A DNA stretch of 54,063 bases, taken from contig JANQFZ010000012.1 in assembly GCA_028277605.1 (NCBI GenBank), forward strand, positions 1-54,063, read 5' to 3'. Positions within the stretch are counted from its first letter, which is position 1. Every line of letters starts with the position of its first letter. A program made the position numbers and the translations under genes. This document shows positions 25,712 through 35,685 of this stretch, piece by piece. The notes beneath the pieces are model-generated. The model was not told where the DNA came from. It did not search any database and saw only the letters and a list, made by a program, of their open reading frames with translations. The stretch is from Vallitaleaceae bacterium. GTDB taxonomy: Bacteria > Bacillota > Clostridia > Lachnospirales > Vallitaleaceae.

Positions 25712-27862
25712 TTATTCCTGTGTAGGGTGAATCTTAAAATGCTCTAAGCTTTGATTCATCTCATCGATCATAGAAATTAATTGTTCAGACATGCTTACCA
25801 TTTTTTCAGCGGATGTTGTCTGTTCCTCTCCAGTTGCCAGTACTTCTTCAATAGCTGCTGCTGACTCCTCTGCTATAGAAGCTATACTTGTAATAGAATC
25901 TGTTGCTTTATCTTCGATGTCACTTAATTGGTTTAACATAGCATAAACGTTGTTAACCTCTTGATTAATACTATCCATGTTACTCTCAACACCTTGAAAG
26001 GTACTGTCTGTTTTAATGACTGCGTTTTCTTGTCTTTCATAAATCTGTGAGCTGTCATCTAACAGCTTAGAGGTTTTATTAGTTATTTGATGTACATTAT
26101 TAATGATTTCGGATATATTTTTTGCTGCGTCCTTTGACTGAACTGCAAGCTTACCAACTTCATCAGCAACAACAGAAAACCCCTTCCCTGCTTCTCCAGC
26201 ACGAGCAGCCTCTATTGCCGCATTAAGTGATAATAAATTGGTTTGTTCACTAATTTCATCAATGATACTAATACTATTAAGGACTTTAGAAAATTGTCCT
26301 AGCAAATTCATAATATCCTTTTTTATCGTATCAGATAAATGGGTCGTCTCTTTCGTACTATGATTTAATTCTCCCATAATGGTCATGGCTTCTTTTATTG
26401 CTTCCTTGGTTTTATTAGTCGCTTGTATAACATGATTAAAGGAGGCTTCAGTTTCATTCACTTTGCCTACCAATTCTTTCACAGTATAAGAGGCTTTTTC
26501 AGCATCACTCGCCTGCTCCATTGCTCCTGTCGAAATAGATTCTACCGCTATCATAACCTCTCTAGAACCAGCCGCACTATTCTGAGCTATCTCACTAACC
26601 GTATTTGAATTATCAGCAACGGCTAGAGTTAGCTTCTTAGTATTATTAATTAAAGCATTAATTCGATCAGCCATAGAATTAAAGCTATGAGATAGTTGTC
26701 CCATCTCATACTTACCGATAATACTGGATCGAATCGTTAAGTCACCCTCTTCAATTTCTTTCATTTTATTTTTTATATGTTTGATAGGTTTTGTGATGTT
26801 GTTAGTGATAAATATGGCAATAGCAATGACTAAAAATGCAATGATAATACTAACAATATAAGTAAATCGTTTAATCGTCTCAGCAGATTCTAAAAAAGAA
26901 CGTGTAGGCACCTCAAGTACAATGGACCAGCCATTTGCTATTTCTGAATATGCTGTCATGATTTTTCTATTAACATAATACCCATTATTGGAATCTTGAT
27001 TAGATTCACGATGATTTATAATAGTATCCAACTGGCTATATTGCGTCCCTATCAAAGATTCGTCTGTATGGGAGATAATAAGACCCTGCTCATCAATAAT
27101 TGATACCTGAGAATCCTTGTGTACAGCATTATTCTTCCCAACTTTATCAATATGTTTTTTATCCACTTCTAGAATTAGTACTCCTATTTCCGTACCCGTT
27201 GACATACTTCTTATCTGCTTCATCAGATAGATGCTTTTCGGGTTATCATATAGATGGCTGAACCAAACTGTACCTCCTTTTTTTGCCTTAACTTTTTCAT
27301 AGATCTCTGACTTAAAGAAAGAAACTCTGAATTCATCTGTGAATATCCGAGAAGTACCTATAGGATCAATTAATTCATTAGATTTGATGACCAATGTGTT
27401 AGTGATATGCGGATTAGCAAACCGTATAGAGTTCAATTGATTATTAATATTCAAATCTCTTTCTTTCAACATTTCGTATAAATTGTCATAATCTGACGAA
27501 CTCTTATTCAATGTCTTTATAAAGGTTGTATCCGAAATAAGCATCATGGATGTCTTCTCTACTTCTTGCAACCTAGAGCTTATAGCGTTACTTTCCCTGT
27601 TAATAAGCTCTGCACTAGAGTCTTGTATACCATCAATAATTGCATCCCTAGCTTGCCCTAATGTAGCTGTTGCAATAATTAATATGGGTATAATGGCTAT
27701 TAACATATGAGATAAAACAAGCTTGACTTTAATTGGTAGATGTTCTCTAATACTTTTATTTCTTTTAGATTGGTAGTTCGATTTCTTTTGATTTTTAGTT
27801 ACGACATTGCGACTTAGTTTAGTTAGAAATTTTACTTTTTTTAGTTTGTTTACCCATCTCAT
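25712..27862 (-). CDS. Methyl-accepting chemotaxis protein with Cache sensor
   Basis: A 716-residue chemoreceptor. A basic cytoplasmic N-terminus (about 1-42) leads to TM1 (near 47-67), an extracellular Cache-type sensor of about 270 residues, TM2 (near 335-357), a HAMP domain beginning NNITKPI, and the signalling coiled coil. The hairpin tip [20 protein letters not shown] is the invariant CheA/CheW contact. The C-terminal part holds methylation helices with [11 protein letters not shown] start at the ATG at 27862, eight bases after AAAAGGTG, rather than at the GTG nine bases upstream. The gene stands alone. The ligand is unknown. Confidence 0.92.
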   Translation of the reverse strand: MRWVNKLKKVKFLTKLSRNVVTKNQKKSNYQSKRNKSIREHLPIKVKLVLSHMLIAIIPILIIATATLGQARDAIIDGIQDSSAELINRESNAISSRLQEVEKTSMMLISDTTFIKTLNKSSSDYDNLYEMLKERDLNINNQLNSIRFANPHITNTLVIKSNELIDPIGTSRIFTDEFRVSFFKSEIYEKVKAKKGGTVWFSHLYDNPKSIYLMKQIRSMSTGTEIGVLILEVDKKHIDKVGKNNAVHKDSQVSIIDEQGLIISHTDESLIGTQYSQLDTIINHRESNQDSNNGYYVNRKIMTAYSEIANGWSIVLEVPTRSFLESAETIKRFTYIVSIIIAFLVIAIAIFITNNITKPIKHIKNKMKEIEEGDLTIRSSIIGKYEMGQLSHSFNSMADRINALINNTKKLTLAVADNSNTVSEIAQNSAAGSREVMIAVESISTGAMEQASDAEKASYTVKELVGKVNETEASFNHVIQATNKTKEAIKEAMTIMGELNHSTKETTHLSDTIKKDIMNLLGQFSKVLNSISIIDEISEQTNLLSLNAAIEAARAGEAGKGFSVVADEVGKLAVQSKDAAKNISEIINNVHQITNKTSKLLDDSSQIYERQENAVIKTDSTFQGVESNMDSINQEVNNVYAMLNQLSDIEDKATDSITSIASIAEESAAAIEEVLATGEEQTTSAEKMVSMSEQLISMIDEMNQSLEHFKIHPTQE

Positions 27863-27977
27863 AAACGACACACCTTTTTTTCTATATTTTTAAATTAATT
27901 ATAACCTCTAAAGTATCTTAGATCAATTTAAATAGTAAATATTTACTTTTCTATCTTTAAATCCTCCCAGCTAGAAA

Positions 27978-28011
27978 TAAAAAAAGCCTACCTAAATATT
28001 TCATAGGTAGG
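27978..28011 (-). terminator. Terminator of the metG-tatD-rsmA operon
   Basis: 8-bp arms CCTACCTA/TAGGTAGG (27987-27994 and 28004-28011). On the minus strand they are followed by CTTTTTTTATTTC. Confidence 0.82.
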
Positions 28012-28109
28012 ACTTGCATTGTATTTATTAAAAATAAAAGGGGGATAGTTTATAAGCTCAATATAGCATGACCATATGTATATTTTATGAATTCTTGATT
28101 ACAATTAGG

Positions 28110-29192
28110 TTACACAGTACAGCTTATTTCGACAATCCAATACCCGTATTCACCTGCTTTTGGTTTTACTTCTTTACAGCATACAAATTTCTTAAATCCA
28201 TAAATATAAGCGGCTACTTTATCCTTTGGATAGAATATAGCAGGAACACCTAATATAAAATAGTATTCATCTGTTAATTGCTCTTTTTCTCTACCTAACA
28301 AAAGATGTTTATATTTTCTATATCCATTTAACAAAAAAGGATTGTTGGTAAACATCCATGTTTGAATAGGTAAATAGATGATGTCTGAAGGTTCAATTCT
28401 AATAAAAACATGACTCTTAAATTTGTTTTCAAAAGGAGACATGCTTGGATATTCTCTAAAAATGTTATCGTAGATTTCCTTTAACTCTTTTTTATCAAAA
28501 TGGCTCTTTATAATATCAAAGGTCTGATCAGAAATATCCTTAACCTCAATAGCCTCTTCACTTTCGATTTGCTCTTTTCTTATTTTCTTACTTAATTCTT
28601 CGTCTTTTTCTTTGTGTATTTCTTTAACCTCTTCTTTATCAATTTTTTTATTGACCTGCTTCTTAACCTCTTGTTCCTTATCACTATGGGATGGTTTAGT
28701 GTTACTAACGGGTTCCTCTTTTTCTTCTTGAGAATTGGAAACAACAGAGCTGTCTAGAGTATTTAGATGAATGGAATTTTTCCAATTGACTTCTTCATTT
28801 ATAAATCCCACAAGTGGTGTTATGACGCCTATAGTTGGATCTTCTGGAGAAATTAGAAAAACAGCCACTACCCCAAACTCTTCTATGGTATGATCGGTCT
28901 CCATTACATGATTGGTTTTAGTAGTTATCTTTAATGTTCCACAATTGGCATCATCAATCTCTAAAACTCCTAGGGTAATCATTTTTATCTCATGTTCTAA
29001 GACTTTGATTAGATTAACTTTATAAACATGTTGTGTCTGAGGTTTTAAATCATGTATCGTTATATTAATTCTACATTTGTCATTACGTGCTTCAATTTTA
29101 CAGTAGCCATAGTTAGGCTTAGTCTTCATTGTATACCCTAACATATCTTCTTTAAGCTCAGTAATACGTCTATAAAACTTACTTGCGCTCAT
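28110..29192 (-). CDS. Hypothetical two-domain protein with charged linker
   Basis: A 360-residue soluble protein that I do not recognise by name. Residues about 1-135 form a beta-rich N-terminal domain (YGYCKIEARNDKCRINITI). A long Lys/Glu-rich linker follows (about 148-222). The C-terminal domain (about 225-360) has WMFTNNPFLLNGYRKYKHLL, YYFILGVPAIFYPKD and GEYGYWIVEI. No signal peptide or membrane helix is seen. It follows rsmA by 30 bp and ends at the operon terminator, so it is expressed with metG, tatD and rsmA. Proteins of this layout seem to recur beside rsmA in Clostridia, but I cannot give a function. Confidence 0.6.
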   Translation of the reverse strand: MSASKFYRRITELKEDMLGYTMKTKPNYGYCKIEARNDKCRINITIHDLKPQTQHVYKVNLIKVLEHEIKMITLGVLEIDDANCGTLKITTKTNHVMETDHTIEEFGVVAVFLISPEDPTIGVITPLVGFINEEVNWKNSIHLNTLDSSVVSNSQEEKEEPVSNTKPSHSDKEQEVKKQVNKKIDKEEVKEIHKEKDEELSKKIRKEQIESEEAIEVKDISDQTFDIIKSHFDKKELKEIYDNIFREYPSMSPFENKFKSHVFIRIEPSDIIYLPIQTWMFTNNPFLLNGYRKYKHLLLGREKEQLTDEYYFILGVPAIFYPKDKVAAYIYGFKKFVCCKEVKPKAGEYGYWIVEISCTV

Positions 29193-29222
29193 AATAAAAG
29201 ACCCCCTTTTATATATTTATAT

Positions 29223-30113
29223 TTATAGCAAGGGGTTTTTATTAACTAATTCATAAATAACATCGGTAAGACGAGCGAATTGTGATAAAGAAATAGCTTC
29301 TCCTCTTATTTTTAAATCAAGTTCTGCTTTCTGTAAAGCATTGCCAATCTGATCTTTAGATAAATTGAGTCCTGCCATGTTAAACAAACTATTAATCAGG
29401 GTTTTTCTACGCTGATTAAAAGCAGCTCTTATCAATTTAAATAGCAGCTTAGAATCTCTTACTTGTATATTCGGCACATCATACTTGGTCAGCTTGATGA
29501 CAGCAGACCCTACTTTAGGTCTAGGAATAAAACAATTAGGCGGCACATTAGCTACCAAATAAGGCTCCGAATAGTATTGAACAGCTAAAGACAAAGCGCC
29601 ATAATCTTTAGTTCCCGGTTGAGCCTTCATTCTCTGCGCAACTTCTTTTTGAACCATAACCGTCATACTATGAATTGGAATACCCTTCTCAAATATATTC
29701 ATAATGATAGGCGTCGTAATATAATAAGGTAGATTAGCAACTACCTTTACTTTTGAGCCATCAAAAGAATTATTTTCAAGCAGTGCCTTCAAATCTACCT
29801 GTAGAATATCTTGATTTAATAGCTCTAAATTCTCATAATCCCTTAAAGTCTCTTTCAAAATAGGTATCAAACTACTATCAATTTCAACAGCAATAACCTT
29901 ACCCGCTCTCTCTGCCAGCATCTGAGTAAGACTTCCAATACCCGGTCCTATCTCAATTACCAAGTTATCCTTACCAATATCAGCCGATCGAATAATTTTA
30001 TCTAATACATGCATATCAATCAAAAAATTCTGCCCATATTTTTTCTGGAAAACAAATTGATAATCAGTAAGAATCCTTTTCGTTATGCTGGGTGAAGCAA
30101 TCCTGTCTTTCAT
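29223..30113 (-). CDS. rsmA: 16S rRNA (adenine1518/1519-N6)-dimethyltransferase
   Basis: A 296-residue RsmA (KsgA) that dimethylates the two adjacent adenines of the 3'-terminal 16S hairpin during small-subunit assembly. KYGQNFLID at the N-terminus, the SAM motif VIEIGPGIGSLT, NLPYYITTPI (motif IV) and the C-terminal FNQRRKTLIN are all present. The ribosome site is weak. It lies 32 bp after tatD in the metG-tatD-rsmA order that is conserved in Bacillus and Clostridia. Confidence 0.95.
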   Translation of the reverse strand: MKDRIASPSITKRILTDYQFVFQKKYGQNFLIDMHVLDKIIRSADIGKDNLVIEIGPGIGSLTQMLAERAGKVIAVEIDSSLIPILKETLRDYENLELLNQDILQVDLKALLENNSFDGSKVKVVANLPYYITTPIIMNIFEKGIPIHSMTVMVQKEVAQRMKAQPGTKDYGALSLAVQYYSEPYLVANVPPNCFIPRPKVGSAVIKLTKYDVPNIQVRDSKLLFKLIRAAFNQRRKTLINSLFNMAGLNLSKDQIGNALQKAELDLKIRGEAISLSQFARLTDVIYELVNKNPLL

Positions 30114-30145
30114 ATCAGCCCTCTTTTAACAACACATTCTTTAAT

Positions 30146-30943
30146 TTACTTATTTTCATCCGTTAAAGCATTCGTATGATAATTTAAGAACAACTTCATT
30201 CCATTATCCCTAGTAACCTTAACCACTTCATCATAATCTATTCCCTTTAGCTCCGCTATCTGCTTAATAACATATACCAAATTTGTAGAATCGTTCCTCT
30301 TGCCTCTCTTAGGGACAGGTGCTAAATATGGGCTATCCGTCTCAATCAATAGATGCTCTAAGGGAATTTGCTCAACAACACGTTTTAATTTTTTCCCATT
30401 TTTATAGGTAACCACTCCACCAACACCAATATAAAACCCGAGTTTAACATACTCAACAGCCATTTCTGCACTACCACCAAAGCAGTGAATAACACCCCCA
30501 ACCTCTTTTGCATTCGTTTCCTTAATAATGTTGAAGGTATCCTCCTCTGCCTCCCTAGAATGAACAACAATCGGCTTCTTTACTTCTTTAGCTAACTCAA
30601 TCTGCTTTTTAAACCACAGCTTTTGAACATCTCTGGGAGAATGATTGTAGTAGTAATCCAAACCAATCTCTCCAATAGAGACAACTTTTGGCTCCTTCGT
30701 CATCTCTTTAATCTGCTCTAACTTGTCATCATCCATATTAGAAACCTCATGAGGGTGGACGCCAATAGCCGCATATATATAATCGTACTTATTAGCTAGT
30801 TTGATGCACTGCTTTGAAGAATTAACCGTAATACCAATATTGATAACCGTTTTAATTCCTTCCTTGGGCAGTCTTTTAAGAAGCTCTTCTCTATCCTCAT
30901 TAAATCCTTCATCATCATAATGTGCATGACTTTCAAAGATCAC
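30146..30943 (-). CDS. tatD: TatD family metal-dependent hydrolase
   Basis: A 265-residue TIM-barrel hydrolase of the TatD/YabD family, metal-dependent DNases. The metal ligands are visible in ESHAHYDD (HxH), GEIGLDYYY, VVHSRE, GGVIHCFGG and LIETDSPYL. The start codon is GTG, supported by AGGTGAT upstream. It lies between metG and rsmA. Confidence 0.92.
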   Translation of the reverse strand: MIFESHAHYDDEGFNEDREELLKRLPKEGIKTVINIGITVNSSKQCIKLANKYDYIYAAIGVHPHEVSNMDDDKLEQIKEMTKEPKVVSIGEIGLDYYYNHSPRDVQKLWFKKQIELAKEVKKPIVVHSREAEEDTFNIIKETNAKEVGGVIHCFGGSAEMAVEYVKLGFYIGVGGVVTYKNGKKLKRVVEQIPLEHLLIETDSPYLAPVPKRGKRNDSTNLVYVIKQIAELKGIDYDEVVKVTRDNGMKLFLNYHTNALTDENK

Positions 30944-30973
30944 TTTATCACCTGCTTTCTCATGAGTTAATAT

Positions 30974-32914
30974 CTATTTAACCGATGATCCGCTCTCTAT
31001 ATCTTTATCAATCGTTCCTAAAACTAGATGATCATGTGTATCAGAAGCCGCGAGAATCATGCCCTCAGATAACACTCCTCTTAGCTTTACAGGCTTAAGA
31101 TTGGTTACAACTATAACTTTCTTACCTATCATCTGTTCTGGAGAATAATGTCTCGCTATGCCTGATACAATCTGCCTGATCTCATTTCCTATTTTTATCT
31201 TAGAAACTAACAGCTTATCGGCACCTTTAACCTTATTGCATTCTAACACTTCTCCTACTTTTAACTCTACTTTTTCAAAATCGTCAATGCTAATCAAACC
31301 ATCCTCTTCACCAACTATGTCATCAGATTCCTGCTTCTTACCTAAATTTTGCGTCTTTTTTAAACTCTCTAATTCTTTTTCCATATCAATCCTAGGAAAA
31401 ATAATATCTCCTTTTTGAACTATTACATCCTTTAAGCATCCCCATGTTCTAGTTGACTCCCATGTGAGACATTGGCTCTGAGTAATACCCAGCTGCTCTC
31501 TCATCAATGATGGTGTCTGTGGCATAAATGGTTCTATTAAAATAGATATAATTCTTAAATTCTCTACTAAATGGTAAAGTACATTCATCAGCTTATCCTT
31601 GCTATCACTATCCTTTGCCAGAATCCAAGGGGTTGTCTCATCAATATACTTATTAGTCCTTCTAACTAAATGCCATATTTCAACCAGAGCATGGCTAAAG
31701 AATAACTGTTCCATAGCATCTTCAACTTTTTTAACCGTCTCTACTGCCATGGTTTCAATTTCTTCGTCAAATTCTGTCCTAGCTCGCTCATTACTGAGTC
31801 TGCCATCACAGTATTTGATAACCATAGCTACCGTTCTTGACACAAGATTACCCAAATCATTGGCTAGATCAGAATTAATTCGTTGTATTAATGCCTCATT
31901 TGTAAAATTACCATCTTGTCCAAAAGCTATTTCTCTCATAAGAAAATAACGTATGGCATCTGAACCATAGCGATTAACCAGAAGCTTAGGATCTACGACA
32001 TTCCCTTTAGATTTTGACATCTTCTCTCCATCAATAACCAACCAGCCGTGTCCAAATATCTGCTTAGGTAACGGCAGGTCAAGAGCCATTAAAATTGCAG
32101 GCCAAATGATGGTATGAAATCTCACAATTTCTTTGCCCATTAGATGAACATCTGCCGGCCAGTATTTCTGGTACTCCGTATCATCTAAGCTGCCAAAGCC
32201 TAATGCTGATATATAGTTGGATAATGCATCAATCCATACATAAACAATATGTCCTTTATCAAACTCAACAGGAACTCCCCAATCAAAAGAAGTCCTAGAA
32301 ACGCATAGATCTTCTAATCCTGGTTTTAAGAAATTATTAATCATTTCATTTTGTCTGGATTGAGGCTGAATGAAGTCTGGATGCTTTTCAATATATTCAA
32401 TAAGCTTATCCTGATATTTAGATAGCTTGAAAAAATAAGCTTCTTCTCTAACTTTTTCTACTGGTCTGCCGCAATCGGGGCATTTCCCATCTTTTAACTG
32501 CCTCTCTGTATAGAAGGATTCACATGGTGTACAGTACCATCCTTCATAATAACTTTTATAAATATCTCCTTTTTCATATAGCGTCTTAAAGATTTTTTGA
32601 ACTGTTTGAATATGATTGTCATCGGTTGTTCTTATAAATCTATCATAAGAGATATCCATAACTTTCCATAGATCTTTTACCCAATCTACAATATTATCCA
32701 CATACTTCTTAGGCGTGGTTCCATTTTCTTTTGCTTTTTTCTCAATTTTTTGCCCATGTTCATCTGTCCCAGTTAAAAACATGACATCATAGCCTCTAAG
32801 CTTCTTATATCGAGCCATAGTATCTGCTGCAACCGTAGTATAAGAATGACCAATATGCAGCTTATCACTTGGATAATAAATAGGTGTGGTTATATAATAA
32901 GTTTTCTTTGACAC
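30974..32914 (-). CDS. metG: Methionyl-tRNA synthetase
   Basis: A 646-residue class I synthetase. HIGH is in LHIGHSYT and the second ATP motif is KMSKS. A zinc-knuckle insert has CTPC and CPDC pairs. The C-terminal 110 residues form the EMAP/Trbp111-type tRNA-binding domain (DFEKVELKVGEVL onward). The start codon is GTG with AAGGAGG upstream. No T-box structure is evident in the short leader. It is the first gene of its operon. Confidence 0.96.
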   Translation of the reverse strand: MSKKTYYITTPIYYPSDKLHIGHSYTTVAADTMARYKKLRGYDVMFLTGTDEHGQKIEKKAKENGTTPKKYVDNIVDWVKDLWKVMDISYDRFIRTTDDNHIQTVQKIFKTLYEKGDIYKSYYEGWYCTPCESFYTERQLKDGKCPDCGRPVEKVREEAYFFKLSKYQDKLIEYIEKHPDFIQPQSRQNEMINNFLKPGLEDLCVSRTSFDWGVPVEFDKGHIVYVWIDALSNYISALGFGSLDDTEYQKYWPADVHLMGKEIVRFHTIIWPAILMALDLPLPKQIFGHGWLVIDGEKMSKSKGNVVDPKLLVNRYGSDAIRYFLMREIAFGQDGNFTNEALIQRINSDLANDLGNLVSRTVAMVIKYCDGRLSNERARTEFDEEIETMAVETVKKVEDAMEQLFFSHALVEIWHLVRRTNKYIDETTPWILAKDSDSKDKLMNVLYHLVENLRIISILIEPFMPQTPSLMREQLGITQSQCLTWESTRTWGCLKDVIVQKGDIIFPRIDMEKELESLKKTQNLGKKQESDDIVGEEDGLISIDDFEKVELKVGEVLECNKVKGADKLLVSKIKIGNEIRQIVSGIARHYSPEQMIGKKVIVVTNLKPVKLRGVLSEGMILAASDTHDHLVLGTIDKDIESGSSVK

Positions 32915-33249
32915 GGACGTTCCTCCTTCTTTTCATTTCTCTCTATTATATAGTTTTAGCAAAGAGCTTGTAAAGTATTTCTTGAATAACCAGCATTTCA
33001 CTTTCATTTAAAACAAAAAATAACATATATTTATAATAGTACCTTTTACTTACCTTGCATTTAAATACTACACCTTAACATTTCTTTAATATCCAGTAAA
33101 TGGCAAGATGTATGTTTTGCTTTTTTAAGTTAACCACTGAATTATATGCTATAATATTGGCTATGTTGAATAAGTACAAACGAACCCTTTTAGAGGTTGA
33201 TTCTACCACTTAATTAAACTTTTTACATAACGAAGTAAAGGAGAAACCC
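32915..33249. other. Divergent region between metG and the DUF885 lipoprotein gene
   Basis: No gene is seen. TATAAT at 33150-33155 is a likely -10 box for the lipoprotein gene; its -35 is unclear. Confidence 0.35.
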
Positions 33250-35040
33250 ATGACTACAAAAAAATATATTGTTGCCATTCGCTCCGTTTTATCTCCATTG
33301 TTAATAGCTCTGCTGATTATCACTGGATGTTCAGACAAAACCCATTCCCCTTATCAAGATAACGAGGGACAAACATTAGATGATACAGTAATATTTAATG
33401 AGCTTTTAGATGATCTCTTTTTAGAAACTCTAGAAAGCTCTCCTATTAATGCTTCTTTGTCTATCGGTTCATTAGAAACATACAATTTAGGGTATTTGAA
33501 TAGCCAGCTAGATAATCTAAGCGATAAAGCAATATTAGCGCATTATGATAGAACAAACACTATACTAAAAAAATTGAATGCCATTAATGATGATAGATTA
33601 TCAGAGGATGACCAATTTACTTTAGAGCTCTTAAAATACTATTATGAACTATATGCAGAAGGCAAAAACTATTACCAGCATCCCTATGAGCTGCAGCATA
33701 CCTTAGGTGTTCATATTTCTATTCCTTTAACACTAACACAAATACCTATTGATACTCAAGAAGAAGCACAGAATTTTATCACTCGATTAACCTTATTTCC
33801 TACAGTCTTCACCCAATTGTTAGACGGTCAAAAAGAACAAGCACCTAAAGGGCTTCTTCCTCCTGAATATATTCTAGATAAAGTTATAGAACAATGTACT
33901 TCCTTTATGACAGAGCCCACAAGCAATATACTGTATCTATCTTTTATGGATAATCTTAGCCATTTAGATTTAGCCGAAGAAATCAAATTAGAGCTAAGCA
34001 ACCAGTGTATTGATGCAATTAATCTCTACGTTTATCCCTCTTATCAAACGTTAATAGAAGGACTTAAGGCAATCAAAGGACAGTCCACTGTTCATACAGG
34101 TATTTATGAACTTCCTGATGGTAAAGGCTATTATGAATATTTAGTAAAATATCATACCGGCGTAGATATTACCCCAGATGAGGTCTATCAGTGGGCAATC
34201 GATGCTTTGTCTCATGCTATTACTCAAACTCAAATTATAATCAATGGTAATCCAGATTTACTAGAAGCTTCAGAAGATTTTATGACCATCCAGTTTGAAA
34301 CTACTAAGGATATTTATGGTATCTGTGATACAATACTGGATGAAATGTTTCTAGATTATAATATACCACCTATTAAAGACAAAACTATTCCAGATTATTT
34401 AGAAAAAGATTTACCACCAGCGTTTTATTTACCGATTACCCTTGATATGAAAAAATACGGTAATATGTTTTTACAAAAAAGTTCATACGAAGATTTAGAT
34501 ATAGAAACTTATATTACCATATGTCATGAAGCAATACCTGGTCATCACTTTCAATATTGTGTTGCTTATCAGCAAGAGGATCTTCCTAAAATAAGAAAAC
34601 TAATAGACTTCACCTGTTTTGCAGAAGGATGGGCTGCTTATATTGAGGGAGTTGCCTTACATTACATTGACTTTGATCAGCCAGAAATGATAGAGCTTCA
34701 AAAGCATAATTTAGATACCATTTATGCTCTTCAAACGGTTATTGATATAGCAATACATTATTATGGTCATACGCGTGATGAAATTGTTCAGCAATACAGC
34801 ATGTACTTTGGTGAAGCTGTTAATGACATTGTAGATAGAACCATTGCTAATCCTGGAGAGGTTCTCCATTATGCCTATGGAAGATTCGTATTTAATGAGC
34901 TTAGAAAGCAAGCAGAAGATGAATTAGGTGAGAATTTTGATATAAAAGAATTTCATGACGTCGTTTTAAATAATGGACAGATTCCATTATATTTATTACA
35001 AGAGGTTGTTAGACACTATATTGATGAGAAGAGCTTATAG
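33250..35040 (+). CDS. DUF885 family lipoprotein, putative zinc peptidase
   Basis: A 596-residue secreted lipoprotein. The signal peptide ends in the lipobox ITGC, so C27 would be lipidated and anchor the protein outside the cell. The DUF885 domain carries CHEAIPGHHFQ, an HExxH-type zinc motif extended by GHH, and a downstream glutamate in FAEGWAAYIEG, as in M3-like gluzincins. A peptidase role on extracellular peptides is inferred. AAAGGAG precedes the ATG. The gene is monocistronic. Confidence 0.85.
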   Translation: MTTKKYIVAIRSVLSPLLIALLIITGCSDKTHSPYQDNEGQTLDDTVIFNELLDDLFLETLESSPINASLSIGSLETYNLGYLNSQLDNLSDKAILAHYDRTNTILKKLNAINDDRLSEDDQFTLELLKYYYELYAEGKNYYQHPYELQHTLGVHISIPLTLTQIPIDTQEEAQNFITRLTLFPTVFTQLLDGQKEQAPKGLLPPEYILDKVIEQCTSFMTEPTSNILYLSFMDNLSHLDLAEEIKLELSNQCIDAINLYVYPSYQTLIEGLKAIKGQSTVHTGIYELPDGKGYYEYLVKYHTGVDITPDEVYQWAIDALSHAITQTQIIINGNPDLLEASEDFMTIQFETTKDIYGICDTILDEMFLDYNIPPIKDKTIPDYLEKDLPPAFYLPITLDMKKYGNMFLQKSSYEDLDIETYITICHEAIPGHHFQYCVAYQQEDLPKIRKLIDFTCFAEGWAAYIEGVALHYIDFDQPEMIELQKHNLDTIYALQTVIDIAIHYYGHTRDEIVQQYSMYFGEAVNDIVDRTIANPGEVLHYAYGRFVFNELRKQAEDELGENFDIKEFHDVVLNNGQIPLYLLQEVVRHYIDEKSL

Positions 35041-35460
35041 AGTTTATCCAGTTCTTCTACCCTACAATTAATAGAACAGCAGTCATAAATAGCCAAGAAA
35101 ACCTAGTGTTTTGGGATATTTATTGACTGCTAATTTCTTTAAACAAAAATCTACATATTTCTAATATAAAATTTAGGAAACTCAATAAAATGTATTGAAT
35201 TCACAGATTGGTAATGATAAAATACAAACGATGGGTATAAGCTTTATGCTCATATTTGTCCATAAAACAACAAACACCCTTACAGAATAGAAACCTCTTA
35301 TCTTGGAAGGAAGTTTTTGTATACGACGATATTTTTATTGTATATAAGCTTTCCCAAAAGGAAAGTTTTTTTTAGTGGGCTTCAAAGGTCATACACTCGT
35401 TTTCCGTAATGTAAACCATATAGTTGAATAAGTAACATCAGCTTAATATCTCTATGATCC
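35041..35460. other. Gap between the DUF885 gene and the regulator relic
   Basis: Apart from the terminator at 35349-35373, no gene is recognisable. Short open stretches without starts near 35270-35375 could be gene debris but match no family that I know. Confidence 0.3.
35349..35373 (+). terminator. Strong hairpin-T8 terminator in the 35-kb gap
   Basis: CTTTCC (35349-35354) pairs with GGAAAG (35360-35365), extended outward by A-T pairs, and is followed by eight T. It lies 300 bp after the DUF885 gene with no intact gene between, so it may serve that gene or a lost one. Confidence 0.75.
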
Positions 35461-35595
35461 AATAATTATAGCTGCACAATTATATGTATCACGGTTTTAG
35501 GAGAAATTAATGAAATTAATAGCTTAACTGGAAGATTAGATCGACTTGATAATGTCTTAGTTAAAACTTCTATATCTAAGAAAAAATTACAGTAA
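35461..35595 (+). pseudogene. Relic of TM1266-type [FeFe]-hydrogenase-associated regulator
   Basis: The frame ending at 35595 encodes IICITVLGEINEINSLTGRL followed by DRLDNVLVKTSISKK. This matches my recollection of the C-terminal half of the small ACT/NikR-like TM1266 family, annotated as a putative iron-only hydrogenase system regulator and usually found beside hydE/hydF/hydG. An in-frame stop lies directly upstream at 35455 and there is no start codon, so the N-terminal half is lost. It sits 90 bp before hydG, the expected neighbour. Confidence 0.6.
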
Positions 35596-35685
35596 TTAAC
35601 AAATATTGTTTAAATGTATAGAAGTGTACGATTATGGACATAACGATAAAATATAAAGTTCTTACAAATATTTGGGAGTGATAGG

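Noticed and set aside
32915..33000. A T-box riboswitch before metG
   Set aside because: The leader has no terminator hairpin and no T-box core; the ribosome site follows directly.
35270..35375. An open stretch before the strong terminator at 35349, possibly a gene remnant
   Set aside because: There is no start codon, no ribosome site and no recognisable motif.
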